A stretch of DNA of 64,000 nucleotides from Cyanidiococcus yangmingshanensis (GCA_013995675.1 VWRR01000004.1:310001-374000), one strand, 5' to 3'; shown: positions 8,598 to 21,400, numbered from the stretch's first letter. Made by a program: numbers and translations. Notes: a model not told the origin generated them from the sequence alone.

Positions 8598-11500
8598 ATG
8601 GCAGACGAAGATCAGTTGATTGAGGAAGCAAAGAAACTTCCGATATCCGAGCAGGTATGTCACAAGTTATGGCGAGTTCGAGAGGCGGCCCTGCGAAAGA
8701 TGCGGGAGACGCTGGCTGAGGACGGGTCACGGCCGAGTGCCTCTGAGGCCAACTGGCTTGTCGGTGCGGTACGGGATGCCAACGCAGCTGTGCAACTCGC
8801 CGGTCTCGATGCTGTTGTTGCCCTATGTGATGCTTGTACGGATGAGGCGATGGCGAACGCTGTCCTTCGGAAAAGTGGCGTTGCAGTCGCTATTGGGCGG
8901 GCGATCGCGGAAAAATGTCTGGCTGGGCGACCTCAGAATCGAGCACGCGCCGTTGACGCCGCCATGGCACTTGTTTCTTGTGACGCTGGTGATGAGTTGG
9001 TTGGTGCGTTATGTGAGGTTGGATATGTCCACCGGCTTCCAAAAGTCGTCGCAGCGTCTGCAGATACGTTACGAGAGTGCATCAAAGTGTTTGGTTGCGG
9101 AGAGCACGCTAGCGCTGCTATTTCAGCACAGTCAGCAAGTCGGGGATTGGTTAAGCTGCTGGATCATTCCAGTCAAGATGTTCGATCTGCCGGCAAAGCC
9201 TTGCTACTTGAGATGTTTTTGTGGCTCGGGCCATCAATCCTTGAGCGCACGCTTCGTCAAGACTGCATAAAACCGGTCATGAAATCAGAGCTCGAGGAGG
9301 CATGTCGTCAATTGGCGAAGCACTCGACCGTTCCACCTGGAGGAGAACGCATGCCGTCTCGGTTGACCCGTCGTCTTGAACGTATTCAGCACTCGAAGAC
9401 GCAGGAGAAGCCAAAAACATTACGAGCGCATGAAGAGGCCGAGCATGCTCTCGGGATAGGGGCGAAACCTGCGTCGTCGCCCGGAGCTGATCACTCTCCG
9501 GGAACTTTGGTCTCTGATATTGTGAGCTTGGTGCAGGTTCGTGTAGATGCGGAACAAGAGGGCCAACCGCAACAGACACTGGACTTTTATCAAGCTCTAG
9601 GTCAACCGAAATGGAGCGTGCGAAAGAGCGCTCTCGACAGCTTACTGGAACGCCTATCAGAACTGCCGCGGATTGACGCGTCGCAAGGCGGTCGACTTGT
9701 TGCAGAACTACAACGAATCATGGCCAAGGATGCGAACGTCGCTGTCGCGACTGCAGCGGCCCGTGTTACTACACAACTTGCAACTCGAGCCGACAGAACG
9801 CTGAGTATTTATGGAAAACCTCTGGCAACCGCAGCGTTATCTCGCCTCAAGGAGAAGAATCGAATCTTATTGGAGGCTTTACGCGCGGCTTTGGACGCCC
9901 TGGCGGTGAATCGCTCAGTAGATTTTGCAGAGATGACGACTGCTCTGGTAGAGGCAGCAACCGGGAAGGTTCCAGGTGCCCGCGCCGCAGCTCTCCAGTG
10001 GTGTGCAAAGCTTATCCGAACAAGTAGCGCCGGGGATCTGCGGCCCGCCTTGCGAGAATTGAAGCCAGCGCTCTCCCAGACCGCAGCGGATGCCGTTGCT
10101 GACGTTCGCGAGGCTGCCCTTGAGTGTATCGGTCTGCTGTGTTCACGTTGTGGTGAGAATGCCCTCGTGTCGCTGATAGAGGGTCTCGAGAAAACCAAAA
10201 TAGACAAGATTCAGAAAATCTCGAGGGATGCAAGCCAGCAGAAAGCGGCAGTGCCTTGCACAACACCGCATCGAGTGGCCGCTGGACAGCCGATGCGTCG
10301 ACCTGATGCGGCCTCGTATCTCTCTGCCAGCATCATGGAAGATTCGCTGGAGTTGGCTCCAAAGGCCCCCGCTTCTTTGGACGCTCCGTCTGCAACAAGT
10401 GATTCGAATGGCTCAGCAAAGGCGAGAAGAGGCCTCCACCGAAACCCTGACCATGGCGTCATCGATCATGCACAGAACAAGGCGTATCCATCTGCAGGTT
10501 CGAATCTCATGATTCGAGGAATGGCCTCCGCTGCACCCAATACTGCACTTGGCGCGAGCGATAGAGTCGATTTGGCTCTTCCAGAGAAAATCGAGCAAGA
10601 TCGGCTTCTTCTGGAGCAGTATCTAGAGAATCCGCGGTTGCTTGATGAACAGGTCATGCTGCGACAGTGCCGGGGACTGCTGCAACAACTCCACCACGCG
10701 CTGGAGGGTTGCCAACGAAATGGCATCCGCACTGCTCGATTGGCCTCCCTGGCAGAGACGGTTGCGAGTCTTTGGGTCTCTGCTCCATCGCTCGTTGCGT
10801 GCACGAGTATTCTGGTGCGACTCGCCGAGCTTGGGACTCCTGCACTCGTATTCGCTTGCTTCGAGCGTCTCTGCAGTGAGCATCCAGGGCCGAATGCAGT
10901 TGCACTAAGTCTTGAGTTCATTCAAAGTCACCTGATCGAGCGGTTCGGCATCGACTCTCTGCCGATTGGAGCTGTGCTCGATATAACGAGGCCACTCCTT
11001 CAGGAACAGCCGTCGGCGATACGGGAAGCGGCCCTGCGGATAGTTGCGAGAATTATCAGAGAAAAATATGCAGCAGATGTGCAGCGGGGACTCGCAGAAT
11101 TGACCATTCCGGCACATTGCCAAGAAGTTCTGCTCCAATGGGATCGAGAGAACGCCCCGCCGTCTTCGATGAATAGGACAAATTCAGACAGACCCGATAC
11201 GAACAAAACCTCCACGACTGGTATCGTGCAGCGGACGATGCAGGACGCGAACGCGATCCGAAAAGATGAGCGCGTCAGCGCTAATCCTCCATTGTCGGTT
11301 GTGTCGAGAGAGGCTCCAGACCGCGAGACCCATTTAGAGCCGAAATATCTGCTCGCACTGGAACTAGCCGCTCCTGCGATTCTTCAACGCCTTGAAAATC
11401 CTAACTGGAAACTGCGTCAGGATGCGCTTAGCGATCTTGTTCGGATGCTCGACAGCCCTAATGTAGCGGTAGATATTCGCAAGCTGCCAACAGAGACTCT

Positions 11501-13796
11501 CAAGCTATTAGCGGGCCGAGTCGCCGACACCAACCGAAATTTAGCAGTCACAGCACTGAATGTGCTCACTTGTCTGGGCCGAGCCACAACCGCAGCTGCA
11601 AGGTCGAGCACTCCAGTTCGTGGAGCCGACGATACAATCCTGCGTCTCTTCCTGGGAGCTGTTATTCAGCACGGCATCAATGATAACAAGAAAGTGGTAC
11701 GTGAGGCAGCACTCGCGTGCTTGGATTCCTGGTATTCGGCTTTGGAGCGCAATGCATCCGAATGTCGACTGGCCTTTGCAAAGTACCTGGCGACGGCACT
11801 GGGCCTCGAACTGCCTGCTTCTCGTCTGGACACGTTGCAATGGGTCATCGAACGCTGGTCTGGCGACTCACAGGCCAAAGCGTTGACCGAACCTGAGGCA
11901 CGTCTGCTGCTCGAGCCAACGCTCCATTGTCTCCGGGACAAAAACGCCCAGGTTCGTCAACAAGCCGAGCGGCTGCTGGAGTTGATCGTCCGCCTCGTTG
12001 GCTATGGAACTGTTTCGAGCCACATCCGAGAGAATAACAACGATCAGGCACGCAGAGAACTTGTCTCCAGGCTGGAGAAGTTTCGCGGTATGTCTCCAGC
12101 TCGAGTGGACGCGCCGGTGCCGTCACCGCGTCAACCATCTCCTGCAATCTCTCCGTCAAAGAGTAACCGTCCGAGCGTCGCATCAGAGACTCAATCACCG
12201 ACCGCGCAAGCACAGATGGGCATCACGTCGCCGAATGCAACAGTCGGCACAGAGCGTTTACCGCCCGTGTGTCCAAACCCGTCAACAGACTTTCAGCTCG
12301 ATGCGACCATGCAGAACAGCGAGTCACAGTTTGCAGCCATGTTGGCTCGGGCCAAAGCCGAAAGCGCTTCAGTGATCGCATCGGCGGCATGTTCGAGCTC
12401 CCCGGCGGTCATGCCTGAACCGGAGCAGACGGTCATGCCCAATGCCACTCGTACAAAACCGAGTCTCATACCGCCAGCTGGAGCATCCACGCGTGCCGTG
12501 CTCGATGCTCGTTGCTCAGACGACCCGGAACGCGTCGAACTGCACCAAGAGACGTTCCAGGCGCCTCGTTCTTCCGCTGAGTATACGATCGCTCCGACTC
12601 CTTGTCTGCCACACGGACGTTGCTGGCGTCGAACTGCTGATGCAGCTTCTGGTGCTGTGAACGAGCAGTCCACAAGGTTGACCCAGATCCTGCTCAGCAG
12701 CACGGCTTCGAATGACGACCGCATCAATGCCGCCAAACAACTCTCTGCAGTGATGAAAGACGGCAAGTGGCAAATGCTGCAAGGTCATGCCGGAGACCTC
12801 TGTCTCGGTCTAGTTCAAGGCATTCGAGCCATTCTCGCTAGGTGCAATGACTCGAACTCGGTCGATGCTGCCGCGATGCGCGTTGTCAAGTACCAACTGA
12901 ATGCACTCATGCACCTGATCATGAAACGCGAACTGGCTCGCGCACTCTCTCTACCAGCACTGGAGCTGCTCATTGAGGAGGTCGTCGATCGACTGCTGGA
13001 CCCTGGCGTCCCTGGCTACCCTGAGGGGTCCCAGCTCCTGCGAGCCTATAACCTGATGATGTTGAAAACGCTGGAGCATGTGCCTTTGATTCTGTTGGGC
13101 AGAGCGTTTGTTCGCGCTCTTCGCGCCGCCGTGCGACAGAGTCACTCGTGGTCTGCAACCGAACAAGTCACAAGCGTCAGCGACTCAACACCGAGCCGCA
13201 TCACGTTGCTCCAAAAATGTCTTCATCGCTTGAACGGCCAGGCGCTCTCTGCAGAGAACGCCGCCACCATCAGCGCCGACGAGTTGGTACAGCGAACCAT
13301 TGAGACACATCTCGACATGCTGCTGTATGAGCTACATGTGCTCTTCACCCAATGTGCGGTTCTGCCGGCCGCGCAAGCACAGCACACATGTGTCGAGGCA
13401 CGAGTCCTCGTCCGCGTCTTGTTCGCGCAGTTCGGCGCCCCAGTACTACACACCCATCTGCGACTCGTGCCGGTCACTGTGCAACCCTATCTGGTGCGAC
13501 TGATTGACGCTTTGGCTCGAAGCGATCCCCAGTGGGATCGTCTGCCTCTCCTTGTACAGCTGCCTTCAACCGATGCAACCACTTTGGCACCCATAGACGA
13601 GCGCCTTAACGTGCCGGAGACCGCGCCACTGCCGCCCAAAGCGCCACCTCCGTTTCCGGCCAACCAGTGCAGGGCATCGCCTCGAACGCAGTCTCCTGAA
13701 GCCAAAGCGCAACCAAGCTCGACGATCCACGCCGAAACGCAGCACATTAGAGAGCGTCTGGCGCACTTGCGCGCCCAGCGCCAATACAAGGGGTAA
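8598..13796 (+). CDS. MOR1: XMAP215/Dis1/MOR1-family TOG microtubule polymerase
   Basis: Members of this family bind tubulin through arrays of HEAT-repeat TOG domains and speed microtubule growth at plus ends and spindle poles. The start chosen is the ATG at 8598, giving about 1732 residues and the family-like opening MADEDQLIEEAKKLPISEQV; the frame is open upstream to 8355 but that extension covers the palindromes and looks non-coding. TOG-like units are visible at the N-terminus (KLWRVREAALRKMRE), around LGQPKWSVRKSALDSLLERL and around LENPNWKLRQDALSDLVRML, separated by serine/proline-rich linkers. The C-terminal part (DDRINAAKQLSAVMKDGKWQ onward) matches the conserved C-terminal segment of plant and animal homologues. 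No intron is needed. Confidence 0.9.
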   Translation: MADEDQLIEEAKKLPISEQVCHKLWRVREAALRKMRETLAEDGSRPSASEANWLVGAVRDANAAVQLAGLDAVVALCDACTDEAMANAVLRKSGVAVAIGRAIAEKCLAGRPQNRARAVDAAMALVSCDAGDELVGALCEVGYVHRLPKVVAASADTLRECIKVFGCGEHASAAISAQSASRGLVKLLDHSSQDVRSAGKALLLEMFLWLGPSILERTLRQDCIKPVMKSELEEACRQLAKHSTVPPGGERMPSRLTRRLERIQHSKTQEKPKTLRAHEEAEHALGIGAKPASSPGADHSPGTLVSDIVSLVQVRVDAEQEGQPQQTLDFYQALGQPKWSVRKSALDSLLERLSELPRIDASQGGRLVAELQRIMAKDANVAVATAAARVTTQLATRADRTLSIYGKPLATAALSRLKEKNRILLEALRAALDALAVNRSVDFAEMTTALVEAATGKVPGARAAALQWCAKLIRTSSAGDLRPALRELKPALSQTAADAVADVREAALECIGLLCSRCGENALVSLIEGLEKTKIDKIQKISRDASQQKAAVPCTTPHRVAAGQPMRRPDAASYLSASIMEDSLELAPKAPASLDAPSATSDSNGSAKARRGLHRNPDHGVIDHAQNKAYPSAGSNLMIRGMASAAPNTALGASDRVDLALPEKIEQDRLLLEQYLENPRLLDEQVMLRQCRGLLQQLHHALEGCQRNGIRTARLASLAETVASLWVSAPSLVACTSILVRLAELGTPALVFACFERLCSEHPGPNAVALSLEFIQSHLIERFGIDSLPIGAVLDITRPLLQEQPSAIREAALRIVARIIREKYAADVQRGLAELTIPAHCQEVLLQWDRENAPPSSMNRTNSDRPDTNKTSTTGIVQRTMQDANAIRKDERVSANPPLSVVSREAPDRETHLEPKYLLALELAAPAILQRLENPNWKLRQDALSDLVRMLDSPNVAVDIRKLPTETLKLLAGRVADTNRNLAVTALNVLTCLGRATTAAARSSTPVRGADDTILRLFLGAVIQHGINDNKKVVREAALACLDSWYSALERNASECRLAFAKYLATALGLELPASRLDTLQWVIERWSGDSQAKALTEPEARLLLEPTLHCLRDKNAQVRQQAERLLELIVRLVGYGTVSSHIRENNNDQARRELVSRLEKFRGMSPARVDAPVPSPRQPSPAISPSKSNRPSVASETQSPTAQAQMGITSPNATVGTERLPPVCPNPSTDFQLDATMQNSESQFAAMLARAKAESASVIASAACSSSPAVMPEPEQTVMPNATRTKPSLIPPAGASTRAVLDARCSDDPERVELHQETFQAPRSSAEYTIAPTPCLPHGRCWRRTADAASGAVNEQSTRLTQILLSSTASNDDRINAAKQLSAVMKDGKWQMLQGHAGDLCLGLVQGIRAILARCNDSNSVDAAAMRVVKYQLNALMHLIMKRELARALSLPALELLIEEVVDRLLDPGVPGYPEGSQLLRAYNLMMLKTLEHVPLILLGRAFVRALRAAVRQSHSWSATEQVTSVSDSTPSRITLLQKCLHRLNGQALSAENAATISADELVQRTIETHLDMLLYELHVLFTQCAVLPAAQAQHTCVEARVLVRVLFAQFGAPVLHTHLRLVPVTVQPYLVRLIDALARSDPQWDRLPLLVQLPSTDATTLAPIDERLNVPETAPLPPKAPPPFPANQCRASPRTQSPEAKAQPSSTIHAETQHIRERLAHLRAQRQYKG

Positions 13797-14006
13797 ATGG
13801 AGTACGAAACTCGCCAACCAGGTTGTCAAGCGAAGACCTCGCCCTGGCCAGCCGCGAGATATTCCAAGCTGGCCAGTCAACCTCCCCCAGTATTCTCTCT
13901 CCAAAGCGTCTCCAACACCCAGTTGCTGCTCAGAGAGACATCGTCGTCATGATCTTTCACGCCAAAGCCATCAAGCCTGATCGAAAACAGTCAGAACGGG
14001 CTGGTC

Positions 14007-14966
14007 ATGGGGCGTCGCCACACCCCAGAGGCGCATACCTACCGGGGCTGGCTCAACGTCGCCAACGCCACGTTCCTCGTCTGCGCTGACCCGGAAACGA
14101 CTCGAGGACGGCTGGTTAACGTAGGCATGTGGGCTCGCGACCCCTCGAAATCCTGGGCGGAACACTACTTTCTCCTTGTCTGTCCGGTTGCCATCGGTTT
14201 TTTGCTGATCGGCATCGTTGCGACAGGCTGGTACCGTCAACTGGACAGACTCGGCTACACGCTCGTGTCGTTGCTCATGGCCGCAGTCTGCATCGTGCCG
14301 CCAGCGCTCTCTCCAGGCTGACCTGATCGACAACGACCCTGGTATGAGCGGTTTGTATTCAAGGCAAACGCCTGGAATGCGGTCTTCGGCTTTATCGGAA
14401 ACTACTTTTGGACGCACTATTTCTACACGCTTTTGGGAGCAGAGTACACCTTCCCCAACTGGCGGTTGAATAACGTCCCTGTGTCCTGCTTTCTGGCGAC
14501 CCAGCCGTATTTCTGTTTCTATCATACGCTGACCACGCTGGTTTTGCGATACGGGGACCGACGACGGCACTGGACAAGGTTCGAACGAGCGCTGGTGGTT
14601 GTGCTCCTGGCCTACGGGACTGCCCTCGCCGAGACGGTCACCATCGCTGCGTTTCCACACTATCGCTTTCGTGACTGGCATCGGATGGTTCTCTTCGGAT
14701 CGGCCTTTTATGGCTTGTATTTTATTGTCTCTTTCCCAATGTATTATCGCTTGGATGAGGTCGATGAGATGACGCGGGTCCCGCTGAAGCGCGACGAGAA
14801 GCGCCTGTTGTCGGCAGCATCGCGTTGGACGCTCGGACAGGTCATCTTGGACGCTTTGGCGGCAGCCATGATCGTGACAATCCTCCTCGACATCTGGCGA
14901 CTGGCCATTGGTGGCATTGGTAAGGGTTTAAGGGCCCCAACGAATCCATGGATGGGGATCGCATGA
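14007..14966 (+). CDS. CPI1: Cycloeucalenol cycloisomerase, with an in-frame TGA
   Basis: CPI1 opens the cyclopropane ring of cycloeucalenol to obtusifoliol in plant and algal sterol synthesis at the ER. The C-terminal half is unmistakable: RPWYERFVFKANAW, GNYFWTHYFYTLLGAEYTFP, WRLNNVPVSCF, ETVTIAAFPHY and FYGLYFIVSFPMYYRLDE. The N-terminal part from ATG 14007 (DPSKSWAEHYFLLVCPVAIG and further membrane helices) is in the same frame but a TGA interrupts at 14319-14321, just before PDRQRPWYERF. No GT-AG intron I tried restores the family sequence. The base after the TGA is C, a context known to be leaky in other systems. A base error, a recent null allele or readthrough are all possible. Total about 319 codons, a little longer than plant CPI1. 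Confidence 0.85.
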
Positions 14967-15446
14967 ATGGCCGAGACCGGTTGTGTCTCTCCCGGAAACA
15001 GCTGGGGTTTCGGGCAGCGAAGCGAACGTGGCGTCTCTAATACCGCGGGTTCGCCGACAAGTATAGCACCGACCTCGTTTGCAGCAGCAGTCGTAGTAGA
15101 AGTAGTAGTAACGACGACGACGGGCAACCACGTTGCCAGTTTGGTGCCAAAATCTAGCTGGCATTCATCCTGGCGCTAAAGCGAGCATCCTGGCCACAAC
15201 GCTCGCGAGCACGCCCTCAAGGACGTATTCGGGAGATACTCAGTGTGCATAGAGCGCTCTCTTTTTGAACTGCCCTGTCGTGGAGAATCCACGCTGTCGT
15301 CAGGCCCGACACCATGCGCCTCTCAAGCGCTATCCCAGACGCTCATCGGGCGCCTTGTTGCGCCGAAAACAGAAACGGCGCGCTCCTTTCGGGTCAAGCG
15401 CCTCAGTCGTGAGCGGTGGCGGCGCGGCAGCCGAACCCGCATCCAT
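14967..15446. other. Spacer between CPI1 and UTP10 with trinucleotide repeats
   Basis: Tail-to-tail intergenic stretch of 480 bp. It includes a run of imperfect GCA, GTA and ACG triplets at 15081-15122. No gene is supported. Confidence 0.55.
15081..15122. repeat. Imperfect trinucleotide repeat cluster
   Basis: Successive short runs of CAG, GTA and ACG triplets lie side by side in the spacer after CPI1. This is simple-sequence DNA, not part of a recognised gene. Confidence 0.7.
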
Positions 15447-18400
15447 TCATACCGCAGGCGTCTCTCGAAGCTGCGCAAAGATATCCTCGCCGGTGATCTT
15501 GCTCAAACGCTCTCCGATATCCAATGCAACTTGTTCGATCAGTTCATCCGTGCTCTCGAGCGCTTCAGCAAGCCAAGGTAATGTCGATGGCAATAGCGGC
15601 AAGAACCTGTCGGCCAGCGTCTCGACCAGGACACGCATCAGCCGCGCACGCATCCGCTGGTGCGTCCTGCGGCTTTGCAGATCGCCGCGCCGCCCCAGAA
15701 CGGTCGTTGGCGCCGTCAAGAGGCGATGGAGACGCTGCAGCAGCGGTGACGTGTCCACTGCGTGGCTTGCGGAAACGTCATGGGTCATCCATGGTGCAAG
15801 GCCCGCGATAAAGCGCTCGAGCACGGACACGCCTGCGTCATTGTCGGTGGCCGAGGATGGCGACGACGATGCGGCCTTTGACAGCCACCACGACGCCACG
15901 CTCAGACACGCATCGCATTCCGCCGCACTGAGACACGTGTCCCGCTTGGTGGCGAGACACGCAGTCAGCGCATCGAGGGCGGCAAGGCGCACACGCATGG
16001 TGTATGCGTGTATGTGCACGGAGGTTCCTTTTTCGGGATCTTTTTGTTGTGCACTCATGAGTACTTGATCCCAAACGAGTTCGACATGCCTCTGGAAGAG
16101 GGTGTCGAGGCGTTCTGCTAGCGCTCGAATAAGTTTGAACCATACGAGGAGGCGCCAGTTGGGTTCTAACGCTGCTGTGGCGATTTGGGATGCATTGGGT
16201 TCGGTTGCAGGTGCCAGACGCTGACGTTTGCGCGATTCCGTATCCGCCTCGGAAGCGACTTGAGGAAGCGGTTGCACGTCATCACTCGCTGGCGCCATGG
16301 ACCACAGCATACTGCGATACAGGGCGTCTGCGAAATCCGAGTCAGAGAGTTGGAGCGCCATGGCCACGAATGCGTCCACGCTGAGCGTCTCGACGAGTTC
16401 TGGCTCGGCAGTGATGCACGTATCAAGGTTCGCGGCATTCTTTTTGGTTAGAACGATGTACTCGCGAGTTTGCATGGCTTGCCAGATGATGGCCAGGAGT
16501 TGCTCCAGGTGACGCTGGATTAATGGCGATTTCCAGCTCGTGAGGGCGATCGATAAGCAGCGCAAGGCCTCCTCGCCTGATGGATTGACGCCAAAGCAGT
16601 CCTCCGTATGAATGATCATCCTGGCGGCCTCTAGAAGAGACAGAGGGGTTACTGATTCAACGAGGAGGATGCGGATCGCCTCGCGATCACGATCATGCGG
16701 GCAATGCTCTCGTATCGTTTGCCAAAGCTCGCGTATATACGCCGCTGATACGAAATTAGGAAGCGCCTCGAGCATTGCCTGGACGATCGCTGGTGCTGGC
16801 CAGAGACGCATCACCTGCGGCAGATAGGGAATTGTTTGGAGACCGAATGTTCGTATTGCAGCGGCGACACAAGCAGTGTCCGTGAGCGTGGCCAGGCGCG
16901 GTAGCAATGATAGTCCGGCTGTGCTGGTGAGCGGGTTCCGTAGCCAGCGCCGAAGCAGTTCTGGCTCGACGACTTTGTCGAGCAATAGGGGACCAAGTGC
17001 TTGAAGCGTCTCGACGATCTGTTGGCGGCGGTTCTTGTTTCGTTGCGCTGCGCGATTTCGGACAAAACGTTCCAAGTAGTCCAGGAGAATCGATACGATG
17101 GACTCATGCGGTCGCTGAACGATTGCTTCTCGGATGGTCTCTAGTGGCCAGACATTGGTGATGAGCTCTTTCAGAAGCGCCATCGGCAGATGCGGGTGTT
17201 CCAGGAACATCACTACCTCGGCCGTAGAATCGCTTCCGAAAATGCGCCGCAGGTTCAAATATCGCGGTGCCAACTGCAGCAGAGGCGTGGCCGCCCCCAT
17301 GAGTACCTGCCGAACAGTGCTCGGACATCGCGCTTGAGCGATTCGCAAGAGTTCCATAGCCAACCGGTCCAGTGCCGCAGCGCTTGGGGCTTTGGCAGAA
17401 CGTGCTCCTGCCGCGGCAGCGACGGGCGGCATCTGTTGTGTACCGGTGACAGCGCGTCTATCTCCGCGGCGCAAAGTGCTCAGATACGACACAAGTGGGA
17501 CCAGCGCATCCGTATCCCGATACACGATTTGTTTGAGCAGCTCGCCGACAGTGGGCCAGGGGAGATGCGCGCTCGCTGTCGTGTAGACGAGCGACCAGAG
17601 CGACGCCGACTGGTTCGTCGTCTTGGATGCATATGTTGTCAGCGCGCCGACCATGGTTTCCAGAAGTTTCGTGCGTTCCGATTCCGAAAGCTGGCTGTAC
17701 CGCTTCCAGATTCCCCCTAGTAGTGCTTCCATCTGATCTATTTCGAGCGCCGAGCCAGTCGCGCCAGCATCGATTAGATACTGAACGAGCAGGGTTTCCG
17801 CATATGCGCTGCATCGGCGCCAGTTGGAAGGAATGGGCGCTGTCTCCAGAGGAGCGCTCACCAAGGCGGCGATCTGTTGAGGCAACAGCGCTGCTCGTGC
17901 GGTTGCATCGTTGCGCGCAATCGACAAGAGACAAAGCACTTGATCCGCGTCTCTAGTCACCTTCCATGCTTTGGTAAACTGCCGCTCAAAGAGGACACAC
18001 CAAGGATTCGGCGTTGAAGGGGGCACCACGACAGGCTCCTGATCGGTCTGTGCTTCCTTGGCAGCGTCCAGCTTCCACGTGCCCCAGCGGATGCATTGCA
18101 TCTCTATCGCCTCAAACAACCACCGGTCGATTCCCTTGTGCTTTTCCGTGTTCTGTGTCTGCAACAGTCCTGCGATCCATTGCACAGGCAGGTACAGCGC
18201 CGGGCCAAGCGCGTCTGAAGCACTCGCACAGAGCCAGCGACACGCGACAATCACGGCTGGGACCAACTCCGCCGGTATCTCTGGATTCATGGACGCTTGC
18301 TCAATGGCATCGCGAAGCGAGAGGAGCAAAAGACGAACCACTGGGAGGCCAGCCGGAGCTGGCAACTCCCAAAGCGGCTGCAGGGATAACCAGTCCGATG

Positions 18401-21400
18401 CCCGCAAAGGCTGAGTGAGGCGAACACACGACGCGAGTAGCCGCCCAATGTCCTCGTCGGCGTCGCTGGTCCGCCATTGCTGCCACGCTGGTCCCGCTTC
18501 ATCCACATGAATGGCTCGTTGGATGATTGTGGCTGCAGTTTGCCGCCGTTGCGATGCCAGCGTGCTCGACTCAAAGCCAGTCATCGGGAGCGCTGCCACG
18601 CGCTCCAAAAGTACAGCAGCAGACGCAATACCTAGCGTCATAAAAAACTCAGCCACGAGCGCAAGACAGGAACAAGCCTCATCGATTGTCATGGACGGTG
18701 AGGAGAGCCACCGTGCCACGTCTACGCCAGCTTCGGCCAAGAAGGCGATGAGATCTGGGCCGTAACCACCAGCATTCGTTGCCAAGCGCACTGCTTCGCA
18801 TTCCAGCTGCGTTGACTGACTTGCCGTCCATAGGATGGTCTCAGCGAGCAGGTCCATTCCGTTGGGGTGCGGCGTGCTCGCTGCCTGTCCAAGGGCAACC
18901 TCAAAGACGCGTCGAATCAGGGGTATGATTGCGCTCGGCACCAGGCGTGGCTTTTCCACGACATCGATCTCGTTGAGGCGTCGCACAATACGATATGCAG
19001 CCGACACCCAGTATTCGCCCATGCTAGCACCGACCCCACTCGCTAGTACGCGCCAAACAAGGGCGATGTCAAGCGCCTCGTTACACTCAGCGACGAGCGC
19101 CAAACTCAAGGCCGCTGCTGGTTGCACCACCGATGCGTCTGTCTCGACTTGATCCAAGAGTTGCACGAGCAGGATCTCCAACGCACCAACACCCTGCAAT
19201 CGTGCTAGGAGGTTGCCGAAGCAAGTAAACCACTGCGCAGGCGGATGACACTGGCGCTCTGTACGCTCCGTGTTCGTCTCTGGGGGCAGATGCCAGCATG
19301 CGCATAACTGCTGATAGGCCGCCTCTAGAATGCGAAACGATGGACGCGGATCGTTCATGCCTGAATCACTCCCTGCTGATGGTCTAGCAGATTCATCCGC
19401 ACCAACAGAGGCGGCGTACGCTCGAACAAGTGCGCGGACAGGACGCGATCCCTTCGCTCGCAGGTACAGGCCCGTGTGACGAGGAAGCAGCGGTTCCAGG
19501 ACCTCTGCCCCGAGACGCGTCAGTCGCTCGTCCAACCAGTTCAGTTCTCGGGACGCTGGCCCTGACGACTCCAGTTCCGCATGCAGGGATTCCTCGAATC
19601 CGTCGGGACGCTTCATGAGCTCAAGAATCAAATCCAGTGACTGATCCTGTTCCCTCGGCGACGCATGGCTAAGGAGTCGCACGGCTTGCGATCGCACACC
19701 ACCACCATGATGGTGTAGTAGCGCACTCGGACGCAAGCTTGAAGTTTGAAGCTCATTCCACAGTGGTCGCCACCAGGCGCTATCACCCATCCTCTGCTCG
19801 ATTGCTTGCACAACATCCCAGAACATCGCTGGTTCAGCGGCTATGAGCAGGTCCTCGAGCGCCTGTACACACAGGGTCATGGTCTGTGTCCGAGTTTCAT
19901 CTGAAGGTTGGACCAAAGTCACTGTCGATTTTCGTTCAATATCGACAGATACATGTTCTTTCAACGTCTTCGAGTCGATGGGATCAGCGGCCACTGTGGA
20001 CTCTCTGATACTGACCCGCTCGTAGGGCCGCTGTTCGATCCTGTCGACATGTTTTCGCAATGAAGGCGTCGACTCTTGCTTGGGCCTGTTCGAGGTTGCG
20101 GATTCCCATTCAGTTTGATCGTTCGTGGATCTTATCTGGTCTGGACACTCCAGCGTACAGGCTGTGTCGTCAATGCGTCCCTTCTCTGACCCGGCCCGAT
20201 CGACAAGGTGCTTCGTTTCCAGCAACTTTGTTTCCACGTTCCATTGATCCTCTGAGTTCGTGGTCGTCGTTCCATGGGCTGTACAGACCGGCGACTCCCC
20301 CATTTCTGCGGACTGGTTCGCTGTCCGATGCAGATGCATGGTCCATGATGCGGCCTCTTTGACGTCAATGGCTCCAGCGTCGGTCTCTGCAAAACGCTCA
20401 TACCGCAACAGGATCTGCTCTATAAATGTGTACACTAGTGCTCGACTCAGTCGAATCCGGGAAACTAGAGGACGCCATGACGGGCTCCAAGCAGCCGCTT
20501 TCAAGGCCCTATCGATGGCAACCATGCCGTAGGCACGCAACAAAGCCTCCGTTGAGTGGGAATCCAACGCAGCCAGCCCTGCATACCACTCCTCGCAACA
20601 AGCCAGCTGCTCATAGCTTTCAGGCGGAAAAGGCTGCTGCGGGTGCCTCGCATACATAACCGCAATGGTTTTCAAGAGACGTCGCTGCCATGATGGATCC
20701 TCCGGGTACCACACTCGGGTTTGCTCGTAGAGCCGCACAAGCGCCCGTGCTGTCGCCAGAAAGAGGTCCTTTCGCACGCTTTCCATCACACCAAACGCCA
20801 CGATCAGCACACCTAGGCAGGCATACCAAAACTCCTGCCATAAAAGCCGATCACGGTGCGATACCTGTCCACACTGCATGAGTATCGTTGTGAGCGAGCG
20901 AATGAGTCTTCCAGCTACCTCCCTACTTTGCTGTGCCGCTGCACATCCGTATCGAAGTAAGAGTCGATTCCACGGCGATGCAGCAATACGAGCTCGTAAC
21001 AAGTCGCTTGCTGTATCCCACAGAAACGGGATAAACCAATTCAGGTCAATGGAGTGCTCCACCAAATCATGAAATCGATGCACTCGATCAAGCCAATGCC
21101 ATCGTGTTTTCGCCGCAGCATTATACGCAAGTCGCAACGCGGTGATGAGCCGTTGAAATGCCTCGGTCGACACATAGGGTAGTGCAGCGGTGATGAGGGC
21201 CTCAGGCTCGAGCGCACCCACCGAGTGTGCCCGTAACAACCACTCGACACACTTCTGTGCAGGTTTCGTCGTAAAATGCGGCACCAGAAGCAAACAAAAC
21301 CGCTGTACGAGGGCACGCATCTCCGCCTCGGCCGCTTTGGTGTGCTGACCTCGATCAAGGTCGGCTGGTACAGTCTCTCCCTGCAGAACGTACTTGCGGT

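Noticed and set aside
10494-10512. tRNA T-arm-like GGTTCGAATC
   Set aside because: Lies inside the MOR1 coding region without acceptor or anticodon stems around it.
14270-14320. Short intron removing the TGA in CPI1
   Set aside because: The available GT-AG pairs (about 22 or 31 nt) shift the frame away from the conserved PWYERF segment.
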